A stretch of DNA of 46,658 bases from Clostridiaceae bacterium (GCA_024635995.1 JAGXHW010000011.1:1-46658), one strand, 5' to 3'; positions 25,887-35,497 are shown, counted from the first letter of the stretch. Program-made: numbers and translations. The notes: generated by a model from the letters alone, not told the origin.

Positions 25887-25904
25887 GGTCATTCTCCTTC
25901 TCTG

Positions 25905-26852
25905 TTAAATAATACCCATTGATTTAAAGGCAAAGACAAACAGGGTCATTGTAATAACCGACAAAGCTGTGGTGATCATAATGATGTTGGCTGCCATTTC
26001 GCTGTCACCTTTCAAAGCCACTGTCATGATGTAGGAAGTGGTGGCTGTGGGAACACCAAAGAGTATGTAAACCAAAATAAGGTCTTCCCCCCGGAAACCC
26101 CAGTAGAAGGCGGCCATTACAGCTGCCAGGGGAAGTATTACCAATTTTAGCATGCTGGCTGCCAATGAAGGCTTAATGCTTTGCAACGATTGACTGATCA
26201 CGAATGATGCGCCAATGGCGATCAGCGCCAAAGGCACTGTCAATGCAGAAAAATAACCCATGGTTCTTGCCATAAACACTGGTATACGCAGAGATAGTAA
26301 GGAGGCAATGATGCCGGCTCCAATGGACAAAACCATTGGGTTGCGAAAAATACTCCACACGGTTTTTCGAACACGGTCTCCCGTATTGGAGGCTGTTGCT
26401 GTGTAGGAAAGGATCAGGACCCCAATAATGTTATACAGCGGCACCATCACCGCTGCAATGATTGGCACTTTCGGATGAAGGCTGCCTGTAATGTTTTCTA
26501 TCAGTGAAAAACCGATGTAAATGAAGTTCCCTCTGAAACTTCCATGAATAAACGCCCCCAACTGGGCATCATTTTGTGTGGTTGCTTTCCCCACCAGCCA
26601 ACTCAACACAATTCCCGCCATGGTGGCGACAATTAAAAATGACAATAGCTGGCGGTCAAAGGCTTCTAAAAAATCAGTTTGTGACACATCATAAAACAAT
26701 TTTATGGGCAGTGCCACATAGAATACCAGTATATTTGCCTTTTTCACAAAGGCATCATCAATGACACGGCCTTTTTTCAGTCCATAACCTACCAGCATCA
26801 CAAGAAATATTGGCAACGCCGTATTGATGCTAAACACAAAATTGTTAATCAT
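25905..26852 (-). CDS. AEC family (auxin efflux carrier-like) permease
   Basis: A 315-residue protein with about ten predicted membrane helices in two five-helix repeats, of the AEC/PIN-like family that includes bacterial malonate, malate and other organic-acid carriers. Family-like segments are NTALPIFLVMLVGYGLKK at the N-terminus, HGSFRGNFIYIGFSLI in the middle and LFGVPTATTSYIMT near the end. ATG at 26852 has GAGGAG upstream. It is the first gene of a two-gene unit with the MBL-fold hydrolase and is divergent from proBA. The substrate is unknown; an organic acid would suit the family. Confidence 0.93.
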   Translation of the reverse strand: MINNFVFSINTALPIFLVMLVGYGLKKGRVIDDAFVKKANILVFYVALPIKLFYDVSQTDFLEAFDRQLLSFLIVATMAGIVLSWLVGKATTQNDAQLGAFIHGSFRGNFIYIGFSLIENITGSLHPKVPIIAAVMVPLYNIIGVLILSYTATASNTGDRVRKTVWSIFRNPMVLSIGAGIIASLLSLRIPVFMARTMGYFSALTVPLALIAIGASFVISQSLQSIKPSLAASMLKLVILPLAAVMAAFYWGFRGEDLILVYILFGVPTATTSYIMTVALKGDSEMAANIIMITTALSVITMTLFVFAFKSMGII

Positions 26853-26886
26853 AGAAGTCTCCTCTTGGAACCCTGTTTATTTGATC

Positions 26887-26895
26887 ATTGTATCA
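26887..26895 (-). promoter_or_regulatory. Extended -10 promoter of the AEC permease unit
   Basis: On the minus strand the sequence TGATACAAT (26895-26887) is an extended -10 (TG-N-TACAAT), about 35 bases upstream of the ATG at 26852. No good -35 is present, which is common for extended -10 promoters. Confidence 0.45.
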
Positions 26896-26946
26896 TATTT
26901 TCCTGTGAATAAGAGAGTAAGTAATAGCGTATTCAACATATTGTCA

Positions 26947-26975
26947 GTGACGAACTCCCGTCAATGTGATAGAAT
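26947..26975 (+). promoter_or_regulatory. Promoter of proBA
   Basis: GTGACG (26947-26952) and TAGAAT (26970-26975) are 17 bases apart, and the -10 is extended by TGA immediately upstream. Transcription should begin near 26982, about 40 bases before the proB start at 27024. Confidence 0.5.
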
Positions 26976-27023
26976 TATATGTTAAATATGGTTTATTTTC
27001 AACACAGAAAGGGTTGTCCATTG

Positions 27024-28151
27024 ATGAATCGTTTAAATCGAATAAAAAATATGAAACGTATTGTCATCAAGGTTGGCACTTCCACGATTACCCATACCAA
27101 CGGGTTGTTGAACCTGACCCAAATGGAATCGGTGGTACGGCAAATAGCTGACCTTCATAACCAGGGATACGAAGTCATCCTTGTTTCTTCTGGCTCTATT
27201 GGTGCCGGCATTGGTAAACTTGGGCTGAAAACAAGACCTAAAACCATTCCTGAAAAGCAGGTGGCAGCGGCGGTAGGCCAGGGAATCCTGATCCATATGT
27301 ATGAAAAACTTTTTTCAGAATATGGCAAAATCGTGGCCCAGATCCTGATCACCAAAGAAGACATTCACCATCGCACCCGGTTCCTGCATGTGCGAAATGC
27401 TTTTTTCTCACTGCTTGACCAGGGTGTGGTACCCATCGTCAATGAAAACGACGCCATCGCTGTTGATGAAATAAAACTGGGTGATAATGATACCTTGTCC
27501 GCCATTGTAGCCAGTATTTCTGAGGCAGATCTTCTGATCCTGTTATCTGACATAGAAGGTTTGTGTGAGGCAGATCCCCGGGTACAGCCGGATGCACCGC
27601 TGATTCATACCGTTACAGAAATCAGCCCATATATTGAACAACTGGCAGGTGGTGCAGGTTCAAACCTGGGAACAGGGGGTATGGTCACAAAAGTAAACGC
27701 CGCTAAAATTGCCACTTCTTCCGGCACTGCCATGGTCATCGTCAACGGATCCCGGCCTGGTGTGATCAATGAAATCATTCGTGGAGAAGATGTGGGCACC
27801 TGGTTTCAGGAAAAACAGCATCCCTTACAGGCCCGCAAGCACTGGATTGCCTTTGGCAGTACCCCATCAGGTGTGCTTGTTATTGATGAAGGAGCTGCGA
27901 AAGCCCTTGTGCAACGTCAAAAAAGCCTTCTACCCAGTGGTATCCTCCAGGTGAACCAGGAGTTTCGTGAAGGGCAAATTGTTTCGGTAGTCAACCAGGA
28001 GGGTCAGGAACTGGCCAGAGGCATCACCAATTACAGTTCAAATGACATCGACCTGATCAAAGGACTCAACACTTCTGAAATCGACGGAAAGCTGGGGTAT
28101 AAAGCCTACGACGAAGTTATTCACCGTAATAACCTTGTTATCGTATACTAA
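27024..28151 (+). CDS. proB: Glutamate 5-kinase
   Basis: A 375-residue ProB that phosphorylates L-glutamate at the gamma-carboxyl, the first step of proline synthesis. Residues about 8-260 are the amino-acid kinase domain ([23 protein letters not shown]-like [38 protein letters not shown]), and the C-terminal part is a PUA domain (about 280-370). The frame is open upstream to 26979. ATG at 27024 has AAGGG about 10 bases before it; the internal ATG at 27051 has no ribosome site. It is the first gene of the proBA operon on the plus strand, 18 bases before proA. Proline feedback through the kinase domain is typical of the family. Confidence 0.95.
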   Translation: MNRLNRIKNMKRIVIKVGTSTITHTNGLLNLTQMESVVRQIADLHNQGYEVILVSSGSIGAGIGKLGLKTRPKTIPEKQVAAAVGQGILIHMYEKLFSEYGKIVAQILITKEDIHHRTRFLHVRNAFFSLLDQGVVPIVNENDAIAVDEIKLGDNDTLSAIVASISEADLLILLSDIEGLCEADPRVQPDAPLIHTVTEISPYIEQLAGGAGSNLGTGGMVTKVNAAKIATSSGTAMVIVNGSRPGVINEIIRGEDVGTWFQEKQHPLQARKHWIAFGSTPSGVLVIDEGAAKALVQRQKSLLPSGILQVNQEFREGQIVSVVNQEGQELARGITNYSSNDIDLIKGLNTSEIDGKLGYKAYDEVIHRNNLVIVY

Positions 28152-28169
28152 TAATAAAGGGGTGGAATC

Positions 28170-29426
28170 ATGGAGATTCAGGAACAAATCACACAACAAG
28201 CCAAGGTTGCCAAAACAGCTGCACAACGTATGGCCTTACTGGAAACAGACACTAAAAACAAGGCATTGTTAGCCATGGCTGATTCATTAGTCAAACATGC
28301 TCCGCAGATTATTGCCGAAAATGATAAAGACATGGAGCAGGGACGCCGCTTAGGACTTTCCCAGGCACTCCTTGACCGGTTGATGCTGAACGATAGTCGT
28401 ATCAAGGACATGGCAATGGGGCTACGACAGGTGGCCTCTCTTAACGATCCCATTGGAGAAGGCAGCAGGATATGGATTGGGGCTGACGGCATCCAAATCA
28501 CCCAAATACGCACACCTATTGGTGTTGTGGGAATGATCTATGAGGCCCGTCCCAATGTTACTGTAGATGCAGCCGCTCTTTGTCTGAAAACCGGTAACGC
28601 AGTGATGCTTAGGGGAGGCTCTGAAGCCATTCACTCCAACACCATCATTGCCAGTATTATCAGTCAGTCTGCCGTTGAAGCCGGTCTTCCGGAAGGATGC
28701 ATTCAATTCATTACTTCCACCGACAGAGAAGCTGTACAGGTGATGATGAAACTCAATGGGCTGATTGATGTATTGATTCCCCGGGGCGGCGCAGGATTGA
28801 TCAAAACCGTGGTAGAGAATTCATCTGTGCCTGTCATCGAAACAGGGGTTGGTAACTGCCATGTTTACTTGGATGCCGGTGCAGAACCGGTGATGGCTGA
28901 AAAAATTGTAATCAATGGTAAGACGCACCGGCCCGGCGTGTGCAACGCTACTGAAACCTTGCTTGTACATCAGGATTTTGCAACACAATATCTTGGAAAC
29001 ATTGCTGATGCTCTGATGGCAAAAGGTGTTGAACTACGAGGCTGTGAAAAAACCCGTAACTTGGTACCCAACGCATTACCGGCAAAAGAATCTGACTGGG
29101 AAACAGAATTCCACGACCTTATTCTGGCGGTGAAAGTGGTGGACTCTGTGGAGGAAGCCATTGAACACATCCGTCGGTATGGTACCCATCATTCAGAAGC
29201 CATCGTGACGGAAAACTACAGCCACGCCCGGCAGTTTCAACGGGAGGTGGATGCTGCGGCAGTCTATGTGAACGCTTCCACACGCTATACCGATGGCCAT
29301 CAATTTGGTTTTGGTGCTGAAATCGGCATCAGCACCCAAAAGCTTCATGCCAGAGGCCCCATGGGCATGGAAGCACTGACCAGCATAAAATACATGATTC
29401 AGGGAAATGGGCAGATTCGCAGTTAA
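28170..29426 (+). CDS. proA: Glutamate-5-semialdehyde dehydrogenase (gamma-glutamyl phosphate reductase)
   Basis: A 418-residue ALDH-superfamily enzyme that reduces gamma-glutamyl phosphate with NADPH to glutamate semialdehyde, which cyclises towards proline. Diagnostic segments: IGVVGMIYEARPNVTVDA, LKTGNAVMLRGGSEAIHSN, IPRGGAGLI, the catalytic cysteine in RPGVCNATETLLVH, and HQFGFGAEIGISTQKLHARG near the C-terminus. Length is normal. ATG at 28170 (28170-28172) has GGGGTGG upstream. It follows proB closely, and the unit ends at a hairpin shared with the converging glmS gene. proC is not in this window. Confidence 0.96.
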   Translation: MEIQEQITQQAKVAKTAAQRMALLETDTKNKALLAMADSLVKHAPQIIAENDKDMEQGRRLGLSQALLDRLMLNDSRIKDMAMGLRQVASLNDPIGEGSRIWIGADGIQITQIRTPIGVVGMIYEARPNVTVDAAALCLKTGNAVMLRGGSEAIHSNTIIASIISQSAVEAGLPEGCIQFITSTDREAVQVMMKLNGLIDVLIPRGGAGLIKTVVENSSVPVIETGVGNCHVYLDAGAEPVMAEKIVINGKTHRPGVCNATETLLVHQDFATQYLGNIADALMAKGVELRGCEKTRNLVPNALPAKESDWETEFHDLILAVKVVDSVEEAIEHIRRYGTHHSEAIVTENYSHARQFQREVDAAAVYVNASTRYTDGHQFGFGAEIGISTQKLHARGPMGMEALTSIKYMIQGNGQIRS

Positions 29427-29455
29427 AGAGCTTGCAAAGAGAATTGGACAACGAG

Positions 29456-29480
29456 AAGGTCAGGCAATTCGCCTGACCTT
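29456..29480. terminator. Hairpin between converging proA and glmS
   Basis: AAGGTCAGGC (29456-29465) pairs perfectly with GCCTGACCTT (29471-29480) around an AATTC loop, 30 bases after the proA stop and 46 bases after the glmS stop. The T tracts are short on both sides, so it is an intrinsic terminator of moderate quality that could serve both genes. Confidence 0.65.
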
Positions 29481-29525
29481 CCTGTCATATTGTGAAGAAT
29501 GTTTTCAGAAAACCTGCCAGACTGA

Positions 29526-31355
29526 CTATTCCACCGTGACAGATTTTGCCAGATTTTTTGGTTTATCAATGTCGGCGCCTCTTGCCACCGCTGTGTAGTA
29601 AGCAAAAAGCTGCAATGGAACAACGGCTAGTACGGGAGTGAAGACATTGTCTGTGTCGGGAATGGATAGCACCACGTCGGCTGATTCCTCTACCTCTTCC
29701 CTGCTTTTTTCTTTGGTAATTGCTACTACGAAGGCACCTCGCGCCTTAACTTCTTTCATGTTAGACAGCATTTTATCATATAACTGGTCCTGGGTGGCCA
29801 GGGCAATCACCAGTGTTCCTTTTTCCAACAGTGCTATGGTGCCATGTTTCAATTCACCTGCTGCAATGGCTTCTGAATGGATATAGGAAATTTCCTTTAA
29901 TTTAAGGGATCCTTCCTTGGATGTATAATCATCGATGCCACGACCGATAAAGAATACGCTTTGTTGGTTAAATTGCTTGTTGGCAATTGCCTGTATGTTT
30001 TCCTGATGATCCAGTATCGCCTGGATTTTGTCAGGAAGGTTTTTGAGTTCTGCCACCTTATCAGCAACTTCTGCTCTTGTCATGGTGCCTTTTAGTTCTG
30101 CCAGGTAGAGGCCGATCAAGTTCAGGGCGATTATTTGGGTAATATACGCTTTCGTGCTGGCTACCGCAATCTCAGGACCTGCCCAGGTATAAAATACGTC
30201 ATGGGCTTCCCGGGAAATTCTGCTGCCCACCACATTTGTCACCGTTAGAACGTGGGCTCCTTTCCCCTTGGCTTCACGTAAAGCAGCCAGTGTATCCGCG
30301 GTTTCACCTGACTGGCTGACGGCAATCAACAGGGTTTTTTTATCAACAAAGGGGTCTTTGTAACGAAATTCTGAGGCAATTTCCACTTCCACAGGTATCC
30401 GGGCAAATTTCTCAATGGCATATTTGCCAACCAACCCGGCATGCATGGCAGTGCCGCAGGCGATAATGATGATTTTGTTGAACTGGTTTAGCTCTTCCCC
30501 CGTGAGGCGGAGTTCGTCCAATTTTATACGGTTTTCCTTGTCTACCCTTGGAAACAGTGTGTCTCTTACCGCCTTTGGCTGCTCATTTATTTCTTTCAAC
30601 ATGAAGTGCTGGTAACCACCTTTTTCTGCTGACTCAATGTCCCAGGTGACATGGAAGGGATCTCTGTTCATCTCTTCTCCCAAATCATTGAGAATTGTGA
30701 TATGATCACGGGTCAGCACAGCCATTTCTCCATCTTCCAGAAAATACACATCCCTGGTATGCTTAAGCAACGCTGGAATGTCTGAGGCAATAAAGTTTTC
30801 CCCTTTTCCGATGCCCACGACCAGTGGGTTGTCTTTTCGGTAACCGATCAATGTGTCCGGTTGGTCTTTACAAATGACCCCAATGGCATAGGCCCCTTCC
30901 ATCTTTTGAATCGCTTTTTGCAATGCTTCTACCAGATTTCCCTCATAATAGTACTCAATGAGCTGAGCAATGACCTCGGTGTCTGTCTCTGATTTGAACT
31001 CAATCCCTTTGCCCTTTAACCAGTTTTTCAATTTCATGTAGTTTTCAACGATGCCATTGTGTACCACGGCAATTTTTCCATGATAGCTGGTATGTGGATG
31101 TGCATTAATGTCGTTAGGCTCTCCATGGGTAGCCCACCGGGTATGACCGATGCCCAATACCCCTGGCAAAGGGTTTTCTTCCAGATAGTCTGCCAACACT
31201 GACAGGCGGCCTTTGAACTTTTTAACAACAAGGTCTTCCTGGCTGTAGATGGCAACCCCTGCTGAATCATACCCTCTGTATTCAAGCTTTTCCAATCCTT
31301 CCATTAAAATAGGCACAGTCTGCTTTTCTCCAATGTATCCTACAATACCGCACAT
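29526..31355 (-). CDS. glmS: Glutamine--fructose-6-phosphate aminotransferase (isomerising)
   Basis: A 609-residue GlmS that makes glucosamine-6-phosphate from fructose-6-phosphate and glutamine, opening the route to UDP-GlcNAc and peptidoglycan. It begins MCGIVGYIGEKQ with catalytic Cys2, has the glutaminase domain (about 1-220; HTRWATHGEPN, HNGIVENY), a linker, and two SIS sugar-isomerase domains (about 285-420 and 455-590; ACGTAMHAG, SQSGETADTLAALREAK), ending KPKNLAKSVTVE as usual. ATG at 31355 has AAAGGAG about 10 bases upstream. Its leader contains a glmS ribozyme (separate entry), so expression is expected to fall when glucosamine-6-phosphate accumulates. It lies directly downstream of glmM. 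Confidence 0.98.
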   Translation of the reverse strand: MCGIVGYIGEKQTVPILMEGLEKLEYRGYDSAGVAIYSQEDLVVKKFKGRLSVLADYLEENPLPGVLGIGHTRWATHGEPNDINAHPHTSYHGKIAVVHNGIVENYMKLKNWLKGKGIEFKSETDTEVIAQLIEYYYEGNLVEALQKAIQKMEGAYAIGVICKDQPDTLIGYRKDNPLVVGIGKGENFIASDIPALLKHTRDVYFLEDGEMAVLTRDHITILNDLGEEMNRDPFHVTWDIESAEKGGYQHFMLKEINEQPKAVRDTLFPRVDKENRIKLDELRLTGEELNQFNKIIIIACGTAMHAGLVGKYAIEKFARIPVEVEIASEFRYKDPFVDKKTLLIAVSQSGETADTLAALREAKGKGAHVLTVTNVVGSRISREAHDVFYTWAGPEIAVASTKAYITQIIALNLIGLYLAELKGTMTRAEVADKVAELKNLPDKIQAILDHQENIQAIANKQFNQQSVFFIGRGIDDYTSKEGSLKLKEISYIHSEAIAAGELKHGTIALLEKGTLVIALATQDQLYDKMLSNMKEVKARGAFVVAITKEKSREEVEESADVVLSIPDTDNVFTPVLAVVPLQLFAYYTAVARGADIDKPKNLAKSVTVE

Positions 31356-31475
31356 AAGCGGGTCGCTCCTTTCAGTCTTTCATGAATTTGATGAATCACG
31401 GTTTTTCTATTGTTCGTTTGTTTTTTACTGCACACCAACAGGACCTCTGAAATAATCACAGGTCATTCACACGGG

Positions 31476-31608
31476 CCTTTTTGTCCTGACAATTACTTGC
31501 CAGTTTTGTAGGCTCCTTGTCGGTGGTGAAGACACCGCAGGGCATCCGCCGATGGTTCGATTCTCCCTGTTCCTCGTCAACTTTCACTATTACTGAAAGT
31601 CCAGGCGC
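31476..31608 (-). ncRNA. glmS ribozyme/riboswitch
   Basis: The leader of glmS on the minus strand matches the ribozyme core: the cleavage site A-GCGCC (cleavage between 31609 and 31608), GTTGACGAGGA, GGGAG-x-ATCGA, CGGCGGATGCCC, a variable hairpin (GGTG...CACC), and the terminal GTCAGGACAAAAAGG ending near 31476. Glucosamine-6-phosphate acts as cofactor for self-cleavage, exposing the mRNA to degradation. About 120 bases separate it from the glmS start. It accounts for most of the 330-bp gap between glmM and glmS. Confidence 0.95.
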
Positions 31609-31664
31609 TTGATCATACTATTCAGTTGTATTGTGTAACCATGGGCATCCCCCCTTATAATCAA

Positions 31665-31670
31665 ATTATA
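31665..31670 (-). promoter_or_regulatory. -10 element of a glmS-specific promoter
   Basis: TATAAT on the minus strand lies 15 bases after the glmM stop and about 57 bases before the ribozyme cleavage site. The matching -35 is unclear (TGGGTT-like at 17 bases), so a separate promoter is likely but unproven; read-through from glmM is also possible. Confidence 0.4.
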
Positions 31671-31685
31671 CCCTAGTTTGTCAGC

Positions 31686-33029
31686 TTAACCCAGTTGTTT
31701 TTCCATGATTTTTGCCAAATGGCGGGCCATGCTGTCTAATTCCTGTTGGTTTTCACCTTCAAGCATAACACGTACCAGGGCTTCTGTGCCTGACGGCCGG
31801 ATTAACACCCTGCCTTTACCGGACATTTTTTTTTCCAATTGGCGGATTGCATCACAGATCACCGGATCTTGCTGGTAGTTATATTTGCGTTGGTTCTGAA
31901 CCTTCGCATTAACAAGCACCTGTGGATAAGAGGTCATAACCTTTGCCAGAACTGACATGGATTCAGTCGATTCCTTCAGCAAAGCCGCCAGTTGTACGGC
32001 TGTTAACATGCCGTCTCCTGTGGTGCCGTGTTCAGACATAATGATATGCCCTGACTGTTCGCCTCCAAGGGTATAGTTGTTCTTAACCATTTCTTCCAAC
32101 ACATAGCGATCTCCCACTTTGGTTCTCACCAAACGACAGCCCGCCTCTTTCATGGCCAGTTCAAGACCTAAATTACTCATCACTGTTGTCACCAACGTGT
32201 TTTCCGGCAGTTTGTTCTGTTTCTTCAGGCGGATTGCCAACAGTGCCATAACACGGTCTCCGTCCACTACTTGCCCTGTTTCATCCACGGCGATGAGTCG
32301 GTCGGCGTCACCATCGAAGGCAAAACCAATATGGCTTTTGGTTTCCAGCATTTTCCGCTGCAAATCTTCTGTGTGTGTTGAACCACACTGTTTGTTGATG
32401 TTCAGTCCATCAGGATGATTGTGAATGACATGCACCTCTGCTCCCAAAGAAGCGAAAAGAGAAGGGGCCATTTCATAGGCTGCGCCGTTGGCAGTATCGA
32501 GCACTATTTTTATGCCCGATAAATCCACATCAATAGATTGTTTAACATGTTCCAGGTAACCTTTTACCAACCCATGTTCCTCTATCCATGTGCCAATGGA
32601 TTTTTCACTGGTATCTTTACCGGATATGCCTTCCATAACCATGGCTTCTATTTTATCTTCCACTTCATCCGGCAATTTGTATCCGTCATGACTGAAAAAC
32701 TTTATGCCATTGTAATTGGCAGGGTTGTGTGAAGCAGAGATCATCACACCACAGGTGGCGTCCGTTGACCTGGTAAGCCAGGCTACCCCTGGCGTGGGGA
32801 TGACACCTAAACGCATCACAGATACACCCATACTCAGGAAACCCGCGCTCAAAGCGGCTTCCAACATATCACAGGATTGGCGCGTGTCTTTTCCAATCAA
32901 GACCAGCGATTGGTGTTTATTGTTACTCAATATTGCAGCCCCGGATTGGGCCAACTGAAAAGCCAATGTGGCGGTTAACTCTTTGTTCGCAATACCTCGA
33001 ACACCGTCGGTTCCAAACAATCTGGTCAT
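31686..33029 (-). CDS. glmM: Phosphoglucosamine mutase
   Basis: A 447-residue alpha-D-phosphohexomutase converting glucosamine-6-phosphate to glucosamine-1-phosphate for UDP-GlcNAc synthesis. It has the four standard domains: RLFGTDGVRGIAN at the N-terminus, the phosphoserine loop ISASHNPANYNG near residue 100, the Mg loop FDGDADRL near 240, the sugar loop GGEQSGHII near 325, and the phosphate-binding RPSGTEALVRVM near the C-terminus. ATG at 33029 has GGGGAG upstream. In many Firmicutes glmM follows cdaA and cdaR, and the proteins interact; here that pair is about 11 kb away, with the fermentation genes in between. Confidence 0.97.
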   Translation of the reverse strand: MTRLFGTDGVRGIANKELTATLAFQLAQSGAAILSNNKHQSLVLIGKDTRQSCDMLEAALSAGFLSMGVSVMRLGVIPTPGVAWLTRSTDATCGVMISASHNPANYNGIKFFSHDGYKLPDEVEDKIEAMVMEGISGKDTSEKSIGTWIEEHGLVKGYLEHVKQSIDVDLSGIKIVLDTANGAAYEMAPSLFASLGAEVHVIHNHPDGLNINKQCGSTHTEDLQRKMLETKSHIGFAFDGDADRLIAVDETGQVVDGDRVMALLAIRLKKQNKLPENTLVTTVMSNLGLELAMKEAGCRLVRTKVGDRYVLEEMVKNNYTLGGEQSGHIIMSEHGTTGDGMLTAVQLAALLKESTESMSVLAKVMTSYPQVLVNAKVQNQRKYNYQQDPVICDAIRQLEKKMSGKGRVLIRPSGTEALVRVMLEGENQQELDSMARHLAKIMEKQLG

Positions 33030-33126
33030 TAATTTCTCCCCTTTAATACCTATTCAGTGAACTGGGTTCATTGTAACATACCGGATTATGGTTGGCAACA
33101 AACCCTTGAGGGCCAATGTTTTGCAT

Positions 33127-33155
33127 AAAAAGAGAGAGACCTAGTGATCTCTCTC
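33127..33155 (-). terminator. Intrinsic terminator of the cstA unit
   Basis: TCTCTCTC and GAGAGAGA arms (plus-strand positions 33132-33139 and 33148-33155) form an 8-bp stem with an 8-base loop; on the minus strand TTTTT follows directly (33131-33127). It lies 23 bases after the cstA stop. Confidence 0.85.
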
Positions 33156-33178
33156 AGTGTATTTGTTTCTAGTCTTTG

Positions 33179-34792
33179 TTACTCCTCAGTTTTGGCTTCG
33201 GTTTTAAACAATATGCCAAATCCTTGCACCAATAATACAAGTGCCAGTAATAACAGCACCAGTGGGAACACCACTAAGATCATATTTCCTTTAAGCAGAT
33301 TATCCCTGGCCAATAAAACCAATGCCAGGATTGTCGCTGCAAACATAAACACAACTGGTATGGTGAACATTTTGTTGTTTTTACCAATCTTTTTAAGCCA
33401 AATGGCAACTGCCATAAGCGCAAGGGCTGCCAACAACTGGTTCGCTGAACCAAACACAGGCCAGATTTGCTGCCAACTTGTAATTGCCAATAGTCCGCCG
33501 AATACAACCGTGATCCCTGTTGCAACATACATATTGGTCATAATTGGTTTTGGTGCAGTAACATCTTCCGGTTCAAAAAATTCCTGGAGAATGAAGCGGC
33601 CAAGCCGGGTGCCGGTATCCAGGCTTGTGAGTGCAAAAGCTGATACTGCAAGGGCTACAAATGATTTTCCAATATCAAAAGGAACCCCGAAGCTAGTCAT
33701 AAAGACGCCGATACCGTCAGAAAATACGTTGACCGGTCCACCATTCGCCAGTAATTCAGTCAATTTCGGACCTGCTATATAGCCAGCCGTAATAATGGCC
33801 ACTGTTGCCAATACACCTTCAATCAGCATGCCGCCATAACCAACGATTTTTGCGTCACTTTCTTTTGTCAGCTGCTTTGAAGTGGTTCCCGAACCTACCA
33901 AAGAATGGAACCCTGAGATCGCTCCACAGGCGATGGTGATGAATAGAATGGGGAACAAAAACTGACCATTCACAACGAAACCTGCGTATGGTGTCAACTG
34001 AATTGTGGGTCTGGAAATCAGCAGGCCAAGCACTGCACCTGCCAGCATTCCATATAACAGAAAAGAATTTAAGTAGTCACGGGGCTGAAGCAAAATCCAT
34101 ACTGGTGTGGTGGAAGCAACGAAAATGTACGCCAGCAGGAAGGCAATCCATACATTACGTGATAATGCCAATGGGAACATGTTTCCCAGCGCAATGCATA
34201 TGAGCAGCAAAACAACGCCTACCACGGTGCCTAAAGTTAGTGACACACCTTTACGGTAAATGGCATATCCGAATCCTACCGCCAGCACAATAAACAAAAG
34301 TGATGCTGTGGCGGCGGCCGGAACGGCAACAAAGGTATTAGCCACAATATTGGTAAAGGCGGCTACTACCAAGAGCAATGTCAACCATGCAAAGACTGAG
34401 AACATTTGTTTTCCTTTGGTGCCCATGTTCACATGGATTACTTCACCAATGGATTTACCTTCGTGGCGAATGGAAGCAAATAGAGAACTGTAATCCTGCA
34501 CCCCGCCAAAAAAGATACTTCCAACAATGATCCACAACAACACTGGCACCCAGCCAAAAATGGCTGCAGCAATAGGCCCAACAATTGGTCCTGCACCTGC
34601 AATGGAAGCAAAGTGGTGGCCTAATAATACAGGTGCTGACGCTGGCACATAGTCAACACCATCTGGACGCGTATGTGCCGGAGTTGCAATGGCATCATCA
34701 ACACCCCACTGCTTTGTCAACCAGGCACCATAGGTCACATAGGCAATGGAAAAAGCGATAATAGAAATAAGAATAAGTACTAATGCATTCAT
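33179..34792 (-). CDS. cstA: Carbon starvation protein CstA family transporter
   Basis: A 537-residue polytopic membrane protein with 14 or more predicted helices. CstA-family proteins are implicated in peptide uptake under carbon starvation and in pyruvate import. Characteristic blocks are VDYVPASAPVLLGHHFASIAG, PIVGPIAAAIFGWVP, GVQDYSSLFASIRHEGKS, CGAISGFHSLVGSGTTSKQL, and TSLDTGTRLGRFILQE in the C-terminal half. ATG at 34792 has GAAGGAGG 6-8 bases upstream. It follows a small gene of unknown function by 25 bases and ends at a strong terminator. The cargo (peptides or pyruvate) cannot be decided here. Confidence 0.95.
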   Translation of the reverse strand: MNALVLILISIIAFSIAYVTYGAWLTKQWGVDDAIATPAHTRPDGVDYVPASAPVLLGHHFASIAGAGPIVGPIAAAIFGWVPVLLWIIVGSIFFGGVQDYSSLFASIRHEGKSIGEVIHVNMGTKGKQMFSVFAWLTLLLVVAAFTNIVANTFVAVPAAATASLLFIVLAVGFGYAIYRKGVSLTLGTVVGVVLLLICIALGNMFPLALSRNVWIAFLLAYIFVASTTPVWILLQPRDYLNSFLLYGMLAGAVLGLLISRPTIQLTPYAGFVVNGQFLFPILFITIACGAISGFHSLVGSGTTSKQLTKESDAKIVGYGGMLIEGVLATVAIITAGYIAGPKLTELLANGGPVNVFSDGIGVFMTSFGVPFDIGKSFVALAVSAFALTSLDTGTRLGRFILQEFFEPEDVTAPKPIMTNMYVATGITVVFGGLLAITSWQQIWPVFGSANQLLAALALMAVAIWLKKIGKNNKMFTIPVVFMFAATILALVLLARDNLLKGNMILVVFPLVLLLLALVLLVQGFGILFKTEAKTEE

Positions 34793-34817
34793 ATTGACCC
34801 TCCTTCAAGGATTGTGA

Positions 34818-35330
34818 CTATAAGTTAACGGGTTTACCAGGACTGTACAGTTCCCTGACCTCCTTTCCGCGTTTGTTGTGCACCAGTGTTTCTGTTGCAA
34901 GGTTCACAACTGCCAGTCTCACATAAACCCAGCCTTTCAGCCCCAATAAGAATGATTTCTCATACTTCATTTTTTCTACCGCGTTTTGTGTTTCTGCATC
35001 AATACCTTGTGGGACCACCAGTACACCATTGATGATGGTGGACATGTGCTCCTCATGTGGCTCCGGCAATTCTTCTGCGGCTTTAACCATTGTTTCCCAA
35101 AAATGATCCACCGCTTTCAGTGAAGGTGTCTCTATGAATTGAACAAAGACATGTTCCTTGTTCTCGATGGCGTATACTTTGATCTTTTTGGAAGCAAAAT
35201 AACGTTCGTTGCGGATATCGGACTTTGCATATAAATCAAAGGATGATCGATGAAACTCATAAGATTTTTCTATGTCAAAATAGGCAGTGAGTCTGTCCTG
35301 AATTAGATCTAAATAGGCTGATAATTCCAT
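34818..35330 (-). CDS. Conserved-looking hypothetical soluble protein upstream of cstA
   Basis: A 170-residue soluble protein not recognised as any named family. It looks alpha/beta, with an N-terminal helix (MELSAYLDLIQDRL) and a central beta-rich part (ERYFASKKIKVYAIENKEHV). The C-terminal segment SFLLGLKGWVYVRLAVVNLA is moderately hydrophobic and probably packs in the core. The frame extends upstream to 35417, but ATG at 35330 has GGGAGGG at good distance and is preferred. It is 25 bases before cstA, so the two should be co-transcribed and may share a role in starvation or uptake. No catalytic motif is evident. Confidence 0.75.
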   Translation of the reverse strand: MELSAYLDLIQDRLTAYFDIEKSYEFHRSSFDLYAKSDIRNERYFASKKIKVYAIENKEHVFVQFIETPSLKAVDHFWETMVKAAEELPEPHEEHMSTIINGVLVVPQGIDAETQNAVEKMKYEKSFLLGLKGWVYVRLAVVNLATETLVHNKRGKEVRELYSPGKPVNL

Positions 35331-35497
35331 GATGCCCTCCCTGGATTGAAAGATTCTATCTATGATTTTGTTGCATAATTTCTCAAATTCATTGTAAACT
35401 TTTTCACACTGAATCACAACGACTTTTATTAAATATTCATAGAAATCTGTAGCAGTAGAAGTGTAACCAGGGCTGCCACTTTCCAGTCATGGGCTTT

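Noticed and set aside
33144-33782. 212-codon open frame on the plus strand
   Set aside because: It lies wholly antisense to the clear cstA gene, is rich in Ser/Asn/Thr from a shadow frame, and has no ribosome site or family resemblance.
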